NCBI GenBank assembly: GCA_015296085.1
Contig: DVDT01000017.1
Coordinates: 1-32,171, forward strand
Source of the DNA: Trichormus sp. M33_DOE_039
GTDB taxonomy: Bacteria > Cyanobacteriota > Cyanobacteriia > Cyanobacteriales > Nostocaceae
DNA length: 32,171 nucleotides
Direction: 5' to 3'
The notes under the pieces are model-generated. The model was not told the origin of the DNA and did no database searches. It saw only the letters and a program-made list of their open reading frames with translations. Numbering within the stretch: position 1 is the first letter of the stretch; every line of letters begins with the position of its first letter. Of the stretch, positions 1 through 6,248 are shown piece after piece. The position numbers and the translations under genes are program-made.

Positions 1-507
1 ACAATTTTTCCTATTCCTCAATTATTTCAGGGTTTTTCTAAACTCCAGTCTATTGTTTATAGCCTCACATCTCCAATTTTTATATTCCTGACTCACACTG
101 AATTCTATTTTTCTTCTGCCTAGAGTGACAAAACAGGGTTAGTCAAAAGTTCAAATAAGAGAGTGGGCGATTGTTGAAATAGTTTATAAAAAATCGAACC
201 ACGCCGCATGAAGCATTCTAGTTAAACATTAGTCCTATTCAGTATCTAAGCATACTTCCCCCGGAATTCTTATTTCTTTACTGCTAAACCCATGCTCCAA
301 AACACGTTATACCAATCATCCAAAGTTCAGCAACAAACAGATAAGGACTTTAAAACCAATGTGGTTGCTCCCTTTTGCTTAAGCCAGTCCACTATTATGA
401 TCACTGAAAGCTGATGACGAAGCAAAAACTTAACTTTTTGAGGAGAATGAATCGGAAGCAGCTACTCAGTAGGATCAATTTAGGGTGTTTGGGACATAAA
501 CTTAGAT
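1..507. other. Gene-free left edge
   Basis: No convincing reading frame was found on either strand. The stretch is AT-rich and probably holds the upstream region of the flavin-binding protein that follows. A short ATG frame at 447 (about 26 codons) overlaps the next gene out of frame, and its Shine-Dalgarno-like AGGAG lies too close to the ATG to be convincing. Confidence 0.4.
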
Positions 508-1110
508 ATGGAAGGCGATCGCACTAGCAAATTAAGTGCCGCATATGAGGGTGAAGTTGTGATGAAACCAGGAGAATCAGCAAGTGTTGCTAATGGATGG
601 GTGAATACCATCGACTCCAACAAACCAGAAATTATTGCCAATGCCCAACGCATTATTGCCAATAATCTTTACTGTAATTTATCTACTTGCTCAGTAGAGG
701 GGTTTCCTTGGGCATCACCTGTATTTTTCGCCTACGATCACAGCTTAAATATTTATTGGTCTTCGGCGATCGCTGCCAAACATTCACAAAATATTTATTA
801 CAATCACGGCAGAGTTGCTATTGCTATTTTTGATTCGAGTCTGAATCAAGATGCTGTAGAAGGTGTGTATTTTGATGGTTCTGCATCTGAGGTGAACCAA
901 AACAATGCAGAAACAGCTTTTAATCTGCTGCGTTCACGGGCAAAAAAGCCAATTCCCCGAACGGTGGCGGATTATCTAGGTGATTCACCCCGCAGAATTT
1001 ACCAGTTTCAACCGCAACAGGCTTGGATTACTGGTAGTCGCTTACCAGTTGGTAATCAATTAGTAGACACCAAAATCCACATCCACTTGCCAGATATATG
1101 CGTTCCTTAA
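508..1110 (+). CDS. Pyridoxamine 5'-phosphate oxidase-family (FMN-binding split barrel) protein
   Basis: A 200-residue protein with the fold of PNPOx-like flavin proteins. After a variable N-terminus it has the typical opening of the split barrel, a helix followed by a strand with 'NLSTCSVEGFPWASPVFFAYD', then 'LNIYWSSAIAAKHSQNI', which matches the family pattern 'ly..ts..s.h..Ni'. Family members bind FMN or F420 and act as small oxidoreductases or sensors; the substrate cannot be read from sequence. The start is uncertain: ATG 508 gives the full length, but ATG 562, just upstream of the barrel, is also possible and follows a GAGG sequence about 11 bases away. It is convergent with the TfuA gene, 77 bp apart, so a role in the neighbouring RiPP locus is possible but unsupported. 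Confidence 0.75.
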   Translation: MEGDRTSKLSAAYEGEVVMKPGESASVANGWVNTIDSNKPEIIANAQRIIANNLYCNLSTCSVEGFPWASPVFFAYDHSLNIYWSSAIAAKHSQNIYYNHGRVAIAIFDSSLNQDAVEGVYFDGSASEVNQNNAETAFNLLRSRAKKPIPRTVADYLGDSPRRIYQFQPQQAWITGSRLPVGNQLVDTKIHIHLPDICVP

Positions 1111-1184
1111 ACAATTCGCGTAGTAATACTAATTTGCTATGATCGCAGACGAGGAAGGCAGAAATCTGATACTGAAGGCAGTTT

Positions 1185-1212
1185 CCCCTACATCCCTATA
1201 CCCCTGCACCCC
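1185..1212 (-). repeat. 8-bp tandem repeat at the 3' end of the TfuA gene
   Basis: Read on the minus strand this is a run of degenerate 8-mers of the form GGGGTGTA (GGGGTGCA, GGGGTATA, GGGATGTA). It overlaps the last codons of the TfuA gene, so residues GCRGIGM and the TAG stop are encoded by the repeat. The same unit occurs in the opposite orientation at 2933-2970, on the other side of the gene. Confidence 0.75.
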
Positions 1213-2831
1213 TTTTCAAATTCTTCTGGGTCATTAAAATCCAACCAAAAAGCTACTTGGGTTTTGTTACAAGTTGGCGGAAAGGAATTGAGTTGGCACC
1301 AATTTTTGAATTCAATTTCTTCAGTATCATTTGGGAATTGGGCGGTACGTTCGACTCTTTGGCTTAAAATTGGGTAAAAACCAGATAAATGTAAGGCATC
1401 AGGCAGAAAACATTCACTGACGGAGAAATATTTGCTCATACCTCGCCCCCACCATCGGGGTACATTTACGAATCCCTCTAACCGAGCGATCGCTGTGATC
1501 ATCTGAGCAAATTCGGTTTGACTCCAGCCATTTTCCCGCAGCCAAGTTTCTAAGTCGGCCTCGTTACTTAATCCTCGTTCTTGTAAAAAACGGTACTTGA
1601 TCTTTTCTATAATGCTCATCCTCAGACTGGTTTCAGACTGGCTGTTAGTCTGTTCTGCTAAGGCCCAGAGAGTGGCTACCTGAAGATACAATCGCCGTTC
1701 ACAATTTGCTAACTCTGATGCAGTCTGACTTTCTTCCTCTACAGCAGAGATATCTTTACCAACAATCGTTAAGATGAATTGATGCAGTTTCTCAACCTGT
1801 TGGTGAAAGCTATCCTGTTCACTATAAATTTTGAGCAATGCTTGAATGCGTCCCCAACGTTCTCTTAAGTTTGGTTCTAATTCCTCAGATTTGATAAGTG
1901 CATTGGCTAAATCAGTCCCCAAGGGTTGTAAGTTAAGGCTTTGAGCCACAGCATCACACCATCGCCATAGCCCAGCAAGATTACGTAATTGAACGTAAAC
2001 TTTACCGAGAAAGCGGGCTTCTTGGCAGACTTTTTCCGTTAGAGGTAGCCAGGAATATTTGGTGTGGAATGGACGGATGGTTATTCTGGCTTGGAGTTCT
2101 TCTATAAAAATTGACTTATTGAGTTGAAACTTGACTTGATTCTGGCTGATATTATCCCCCACCATAGTAGCTAGATGTTTCAGCAGTCCAATAGCATCTA
2201 ATTGTTTTTGATCCACATAGCCGCCGTTATTCACAAATTCCCAAAACTGGGCTAAAACTTTAGGATTACCTCCCTGTACCTCAGCGTCCACTACAGCTTG
2301 GCGCAAGTGTCGTTGAGTGAAGAATTGCCGCTTGGCACAACTAATAATTAAATTAGCGATCGCTGGATCAATAATATTTTCAGACACCGCATGGTTAACT
2401 GTGGCGCGGATATTGACTAAAGCATCGGTCAAAGGCTGATACCGGGCGGTAGCGTTGCTGTGTAAAACGGCTACTTCATCATCCCCGATATACTTACCCT
2501 CATGGTAGGCAGCAAAAATTGCGCCAAATCCCTCCATCCCAAAGGCTTCTAGTTCAGCCGCCCGTAATGCACCCATACTACTTGCCCCAAATACCCGTAC
2601 CCCTGTAGTGATCGCCCACATGATTTCTTTATGCCAAACTGAAGCACTGCGGTCAAAAAAACCATCAATGATTGCAATTACACGCGGTTGCAATCGCAGA
2701 CAAGCCAAAATATCGCCACAACGGACAGGGGAAAGATAACAAGCTGGTAAAATCTGACTAGCTTCGCTGACAGAAAGAGTAGGGCCAAGATAAATGAAAA
2801 TTTGACTAGGTTCTAAAGGTATCGAATCCAT
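1188..2831 (-). CDS. TfuA-like RiPP maturation protein, long form
   Basis: A 547-residue protein with an N-terminal TfuA domain (about residues 10-165). The landmarks are 'AIIDGFFDRSASVWHKEI' (54-70), 'GASSMGALRAAEL' (82-94) and 'GDDEVAVLH' (116-124). TfuA was named from trifolitoxin production and is the usual partner of a class of YcaO enzymes; in thioviridamide-type RiPPs and in methyl-coenzyme M reductase modification the pair makes backbone thioamides, with TfuA thought to deliver sulfur. The roughly 380-residue C-terminal extension is mostly helical-looking and I recognise no domain in it. The gene follows the YcaO gene on the same strand after 230 bp of repetitive spacer. No clear Shine-Dalgarno precedes ATG 2831. 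The last residues are encoded by an 8-bp repeat. Family assignment is firm; reaction is inferred from family. Confidence 0.85.
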   Translation of the reverse strand: MDSIPLEPSQIFIYLGPTLSVSEASQILPACYLSPVRCGDILACLRLQPRVIAIIDGFFDRSASVWHKEIMWAITTGVRVFGASSMGALRAAELEAFGMEGFGAIFAAYHEGKYIGDDEVAVLHSNATARYQPLTDALVNIRATVNHAVSENIIDPAIANLIISCAKRQFFTQRHLRQAVVDAEVQGGNPKVLAQFWEFVNNGGYVDQKQLDAIGLLKHLATMVGDNISQNQVKFQLNKSIFIEELQARITIRPFHTKYSWLPLTEKVCQEARFLGKVYVQLRNLAGLWRWCDAVAQSLNLQPLGTDLANALIKSEELEPNLRERWGRIQALLKIYSEQDSFHQQVEKLHQFILTIVGKDISAVEEESQTASELANCERRLYLQVATLWALAEQTNSQSETSLRMSIIEKIKYRFLQERGLSNEADLETWLRENGWSQTEFAQMITAIARLEGFVNVPRWWGRGMSKYFSVSECFLPDALHLSGFYPILSQRVERTAQFPNDTEEIEFKNWCQLNSFPPTCNKTQVAFWLDFNDPEEFEKGCRGIGM

Positions 2832-2890
2832 GTTGATGTTTACCGAAATTTTGGGTCTAAAGCCCCGTCATCCGCCAATCCCCTGTCTCA

Positions 2891-3038
2891 CAGGTGTAGG
2901 TTTTTTCCGCTTTGCCTATAAGACAATGTTTTAGGGTGTAAGGGTATAGGGGTGTAGGGGTGTAGGGGTGAATAAAAATATCATTCTGTCGTTGGTTTGA
3001 TAGTCATCACTCACTGCTCTATTAGAAACCTACACTTG
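2891..3038. repeat. Imperfect inverted repeat spanning the YcaO-TfuA spacer
   Basis: CAGGTGTAGGTTT at 2891-2903 is complementary in 12 of 13 positions to AAACCTACACTTG at 3026-3038. The arms are about 120 bp apart and enclose the 8-bp tandem repeat. Just outside them a direct repeat CAATCCCCTGTC occurs on both sides (near 2877 and 3043). This looks like a small repeat-type insertion between two genes that would otherwise be close together. Confidence 0.5.
2933..2970 (+). repeat. 8-bp tandem repeat (GGGTGTAG units)
   Basis: About four and a half copies of an 8-bp unit: GGGTGTAA, GGGTATAG, GGGTGTAG, GGGTGTAG, GGGTG. Short tandem repeats of this size are common in spacers of Nostoc-type genomes. 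A related run in reverse orientation sits at 1185-1212. Confidence 0.8.
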
Positions 3039-3061
3039 TCAGCAATCCCCTGTCCCCATCA

Positions 3062-4270
3062 TCAATAAACCGAAGGTAAATGCGTTCCTGGGACGACGAC
3101 ATGGACTACAGGAAAGCCAAACTCTGGGCGCGTATGATTGACGTAAACTGCTTGATTCAACCCTAGATTGCTGAGACAGTCGAGAATTTGCTGAATTTCC
3201 TCGGCAAAAGTGGAAGTCGGGGGGAGTTCCGGCTGAGTTTCAAAATCAATCAGGGTGGCGATGGGTCTTTTACTAGTAGATTTAACAGCGGGGCTACCTG
3301 GCAATTTGAAGCGTCCGAGGGCATAACTGTCAGGATGAATGTCATCACGACTGCCTGCAATCACTGTTACACGCGACTGAGCCGCTTCTGTAATCGCCCG
3401 TGCTAAAGCTACCTCTTTGGAACTGTGACAACCCCATCCGGCTGCTGTGGGTCGTCCAGACCAATTTTCTTGATCACTGATCAAGCATTTGTATGTAGGT
3501 ATGCCTACAGTGCTAGTTAAATCAGTTACTACGGCTGCTGCTCCTGCCTTTTTCACTTGCTGAAGTAATGATTGTAACATCGGTGAATTGATGGACTGAG
3601 TATCAACTATGCAGTTAATACGTTGTTCTATTGGTAATTGCCACCAACGCCACTCGGCTTCGCGTTCTATGACTTCAAATAGTCCGTGTGCGATCGCCTC
3701 TAGTAAATGGTTGCCTGATGCTAGTCCATTGCTGGATGAACTAAATAGATTTGTGTCACGTTTTTCTGCGGTGGTGTCTAGATCCAAATAAGCCTGTGGT
3801 ATGTAAACGGGTTGATTGGTGAATAGATCAGTGCCACAAATCCAATCTAGTGGTCTATGAGGATGATAAGACGGCCAATTTTTCCCAGGCTCTAAAACAC
3901 TGGGTGCGATCGCTTGGTGATTACGGCATATTTCTTCATAAGAAGCAACTATCTCTGGCTCTGGCAGATTTTCAGCGTGATAAGACTCCACAGATTCCAT
4001 TGTGGCGGAAATCATCGCTAACAGCCAGGAAATTCCTTTACCTTGAGAACCTGAAAAGGCTTTCCCGTTAGGTCGAATCGCTTGAGCAACAGGAATACCA
4101 ATGCAGTCAAGACCAGTAATATCCGCAATCCGTGTGATGCCAAAAATAGGCAGAAATTCTTGTAGTCGCTCCCATGTGGTGTGGGGTTCTTGTGTGCGAA
4201 ATGTACCATCCAGATTTAATTTAGGCGCAATCAGATTTTGCCACATCTGCTTGTTTTGTTGCTCAACCAT
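3062..4270 (-). CDS. YcaO-domain ATP-dependent RiPP maturase
   Basis: A 402-residue YcaO protein. Seen in sequence: 'ITGLDCIGIPVAQAIRP' (51-67); 'GSQGKGISWLLA' (74-85) with following E92, E95; the nucleotide-binding stretch 'SSSSNGLASGN' (177-187); E191, E199 and E202 in the helix 'EAIAHGLFEVIERE'; and 'RAITEAAQSR' (290-299) followed by 'GSRDD'. These are the conserved ATP/Mg-binding elements, so the enzyme should be active. It lacks the Pro-rich PxPxP C-terminus of azoline cyclodehydratases, ending instead in 'PGTHLPSVY', and has no fused E1-like partner. Together with the adjacent TfuA gene this favours backbone thioamidation, although azoline formation at the Cys residues of the precursor is not excluded. 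It lies 191 bp after the precursor gene, beyond a terminator-like hairpin. No good Shine-Dalgarno precedes ATG 4270. Confidence 0.93.
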   Translation of the reverse strand: MVEQQNKQMWQNLIAPKLNLDGTFRTQEPHTTWERLQEFLPIFGITRIADITGLDCIGIPVAQAIRPNGKAFSGSQGKGISWLLAMISATMESVESYHAENLPEPEIVASYEEICRNHQAIAPSVLEPGKNWPSYHPHRPLDWICGTDLFTNQPVYIPQAYLDLDTTAEKRDTNLFSSSSNGLASGNHLLEAIAHGLFEVIEREAEWRWWQLPIEQRINCIVDTQSINSPMLQSLLQQVKKAGAAAVVTDLTSTVGIPTYKCLISDQENWSGRPTAAGWGCHSSKEVALARAITEAAQSRVTVIAGSRDDIHPDSYALGRFKLPGSPAVKSTSKRPIATLIDFETQPELPPTSTFAEEIQQILDCLSNLGLNQAVYVNHTRPEFGFPVVHVVVPGTHLPSVY

Positions 4271-4349
4271 TGCAGCGAGTTATATCAATTCAAAATGAAA
4301 GAACCCCTAGAAGGAGATCAGGAATAATTTACAATTCAGCAAAATATAA

Positions 4350-4377
4350 GCACCTCCATTGAAGTTGATGGAAGTGC
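4350..4377 (-). terminator. Attenuator-like hairpin after the precursor gene
   Basis: Minus-strand GCACTTCCAT and ATGGAGGTGC form a 10-bp stem (one G-U pair) around an 8-base loop, followed by the U-rich tract TTATATTTT. It lies between the precursor stop (4462) and the YcaO start (4270). Such a partial terminator between precursor and enzyme genes usually gives more precursor mRNA than enzyme mRNA; here that is inferred. Confidence 0.7.
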
Positions 4378-4404
4378 CTTGATATCTAGCTGTCAAGCAT
4401 TGGA

Positions 4405-4461
4405 TTAGCTTGATTCAGCAACGCCCTCATCAGAAATTACGCTACCAGCACGAAATCAAGA
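4405..4461 (-). other. Open in-frame tail beyond the precursor stop codon
   Basis: In the frame of the precursor, after TAG, one codon and TGA, the reading stays open for 16 codons (FRAGSVISDEGVAESS) before TAA at 4405-4407. The 9-mer TGCTGGTAG, which encodes the precursor's terminal Cys-Trp-stop, recurs 20 bp downstream in another frame, where it would also read Ser-Cys-Trp-stop. This could be the remnant of an older or longer core peptide, or chance. Confidence 0.25.
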
Positions 4462-4824
4462 CTACCAGCAACACATAATTGTTGATGAGCCTTCTCTAAC
4501 AGCAGCTCCACCAGCTACGCTTTCTAATTCTTCTTCTGACAATTCGCGGTTAGCAGGTCTGGCTTTAATGCCGTTAACGCTGTCGATAGAGCGGATATTC
4601 ACAGATGGCCCAGAACTTGGCAATCCCAGAACCACTCTCTCAGCGGCAACCATTACGGCTTTCACGTCTTCAACGTTAAAATCAAACCCATTAGCTGCAC
4701 CTTGCTCAACGGCGATCGCGGCAAAATCACCGGCTTGAGCAGCATCTAAAGCTTCACGCAAAGCAGAATTTTCTGCCCGCGCTAAAAAATCTTCATAGTA
4801 GTTAACAAAACTTTGCTGTGACAT
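4462..4824 (-). CDS. Nif11-type leader RiPP precursor peptide
   Basis: A 120-residue precursor. Residues 1-60 match the Nif11-like leader family (YYEDFLARAENS...AAQAGDFAAIAVEQGA.GFDF..EDVKAVM). After a Ser/Pro/Asn-rich linker comes 'ELSEEELESVAGG' (94-106), the typical acidic helix and double-glycine cleavage site. The predicted core is the 14 residues AAVREGSSTIMCCW, with two Cys, two Ser and one Thr as possible targets. The frame stays open upstream to ATG 4929, but ATG 4824 is chosen because it starts the Nif11 domain and follows an AGGAG nine bases away. The YcaO and TfuA genes follow on the same strand. The Cys pair suits thioamide/azoline or disulfide chemistry; which residues are changed is unknown. 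Export would normally need a C39-peptidase ABC transporter, absent here. Confidence 0.92.
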   Translation of the reverse strand: MSQQSFVNYYEDFLARAENSALREALDAAQAGDFAAIAVEQGAANGFDFNVEDVKAVMVAAERVVLGLPSSGPSVNIRSIDSVNGIKARPANRELSEEELESVAGGAAVREGSSTIMCCW

Positions 4825-4833
4825 TATTGTATG

Positions 4834-4838
4834 CTCCT
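4834..4838 (-). promoter_or_regulatory. Shine-Dalgarno of the precursor gene
   Basis: AGGAG on the minus strand, nine bases before ATG 4824. It decides the start of the precursor over the upstream in-frame ATG at 4929, and it is much stronger than anything in front of the YcaO or TfuA genes, consistent with high expression of the peptide. Confidence 0.75.
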
Positions 4839-4866
4839 GGAAATTTTGGATGGTTGATATAGATAC

Positions 4867-4884
4867 AACACTTATATAAGTGTT
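4867..4884. promoter_or_regulatory. 18-bp perfect palindrome upstream of the precursor
   Basis: AACACTTATATAAGTGTT is identical on both strands and lies 43-60 bp upstream of the precursor ATG. It contains a -10-like TATAAG/TTATAT core, so it could be an operator overlapping the promoter. No regulator gene is in the locus. Confidence 0.5.
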
Positions 4885-5287
4885 ATGTCCATATTTGTGT
4901 GCAAAAAATCGAACAGATTGATTACGCAATACACGGAAAAATCAATCATAATCAATACAATAATTGAGGTATTTTTTTGTGTCTAGACAAATTACATAAA
5001 ATTTTGTTACGCACACTACAAAAAATTTACATTGTGTATGTACACAGTAGTATCAATTAAATCTTCAATAAAATAAAAACACTACTTATTTAAGTAATCT
5101 ATAAGACGAAAAAATCAAAGTAAGTCCATCTCCTGCACCCTATTCGCCATACACAATCAGGTTTAGGGACAACGCCAATACAGATTAATAAACTTGATGT
5201 GTCTTTTAATAAACAATAAAACTAGTCAATACTTGCTTTTAAATAACCACCATCTACACCAATAATTCTTAACTAAAATCATATGGT
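4885..5287. other. AT-rich spacer upstream of the precursor gene
   Basis: About 400 bp with no reading frame of note. It separates the LanB C-terminal-like gene from the precursor on the same strand and most likely carries the precursor's own promoter and 5' leader. Its composition is clearly more AT-rich than the genes around it. No second precursor with a Gly-Gly motif was found in it. Confidence 0.5.
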
Positions 5288-6151
5288 CTAATCTGAATCC
5301 TGTTGGTGTTCGTTCTCTAGAAAGTCGATGATAGCTGGGATTAGCCTACCGGAACGCTGTGAATCAAAGCCGTGGCGGTGAAAAGTGAACATTGCTATAG
5401 CCGCAAGGATATCAGCTAAATCCTGAGTTAATTCTCCAAGATGCTGGAGATTCACTAATTCCTGGGCAAGAATATGATTAGCAATTGTATATCCTTGTAA
5501 TATATCTGCTTCTTGACCGCTGACAGAGTAAAACTGAGATAAGTTTTCCATAGAAAGTAATTTAATTCTGGGAATTGTGGTTTCACCAGGTATGGGAATC
5601 AAAGCTGCTAAACTCTGCCAAGCTGCCAAAGTCGATCGCTGATTTGGCATAACACGGGTAAAAAGATCATGTAACAAGGTTGAGAGAAGTATATCTTTGG
5701 GGACAACACTTAGATGATGTTGATAGAGATAGTCGAGAAAAAGCCATAGGGAAGTGTCTGTGTCAAAGTGCTGGTGAACTAATTGCATGGCTGCTGTCCC
5801 ACCAAATCGATCAGTTTCAGGCTGATATTCACTAAAAAAGAAGAGATGAATAGAATTTTCTTGTTGCAGAGTGTACATTAGCTCAGATATCTCTGCGATC
5901 GCTTGTTTTTGATCTACTTTAGTAAAAAAGCGCAACCGCACATCTGGTGGCTTTCTCATGAAGAAAAACCAGTGCAGTAAACCATGATCCCGCCAGCGAT
6001 TTACTAAGGTGGCGATCCTAGCAAAGAGCAGACGCGCATTTGGTAGTGCATCCCCCTGCTGTCTGACAAGTCCTACATTAAGTTGCAGCCATTCCCCAGT
6101 TTCCCAGTTGTCATTAGTAAATTCTTGAGTTGGATTTGATTCGTTACTCAT
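5288..6151 (-). CDS. Stand-alone thiopeptide-type (LanB C-terminal/SpaB_C-like) RiPP protein
   Basis: A 287-residue protein resembling the C-terminal domain of class I lanthipeptide dehydratases ('thiopeptide-type bacteriocin biosynthesis' domain). Seen: an N-terminal 'WLQLNVGL' (21-28), 'LLHWFFFMRKPPDVRLRFF' (58-76), which corresponds to the family pattern WFFiRY.dp..HLRlR, and 'EYQPETDRFGG' (108-118) followed by 'FDTDTS', matching Y.PE..RYGG...F..DS. In the family this domain eliminates glutamate from glutamylated Ser/Thr, or, when free-standing in thiopeptide pathways, forms the pyridine ring. The glutamylating LanB N-terminal part is absent from the window, so full dehydration is not explained. 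It is first in the minus-strand order, 463 bp before the precursor, so it may have its own promoter. The family is fairly sure, the reaction is not. Confidence 0.8.
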   Translation of the reverse strand: MSNESNPTQEFTNDNWETGEWLQLNVGLVRQQGDALPNARLLFARIATLVNRWRDHGLLHWFFFMRKPPDVRLRFFTKVDQKQAIAEISELMYTLQQENSIHLFFFSEYQPETDRFGGTAAMQLVHQHFDTDTSLWLFLDYLYQHHLSVVPKDILLSTLLHDLFTRVMPNQRSTLAAWQSLAALIPIPGETTIPRIKLLSMENLSQFYSVSGQEADILQGYTIANHILAQELVNLQHLGELTQDLADILAAIAMFTFHRHGFDSQRSGRLIPAIIDFLENEHQQDSD

Positions 6152-6248
6152 ATGGACTGCCTTGATTCTGTTAAATCTAGAAAAGAAATATTGACAATTA
6201 AGGTAAGTCTACAGGAGCATTACGCCAAGTTAGCGGCGCGGAAATCAA
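6152..6248. promoter_or_regulatory. Divergent promoter region of the RiPP locus
   Basis: A 97-bp gap between the divergently read LanB C-terminal-like gene and the oxygenase gene; both promoters must lie here. A TTGACA at 6191-6196 could be a plus-strand -35 box, but no good -10 follows at the usual distance, so the exact sites are not assigned. Confidence 0.4.

Noticed and set aside
3188-4298. Several short plus-strand frames across the YcaO gene
   Set aside because: They are shadows of the YcaO coding strand with unnatural composition and no ribosome-binding sites.
4825-4929. 35-residue N-terminal extension of the Nif11 precursor from ATG 4929
   Set aside because: The extension overlaps the palindrome and the AGGAG site and is unlike Nif11 leaders, which begin at MSQQSF as seen here.
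6191-6220. TTGACA as a sigma-70 promoter for the oxygenase
   Set aside because: No acceptable -10 box at 16-18 bp, so only the whole spacer is listed as promoter region.
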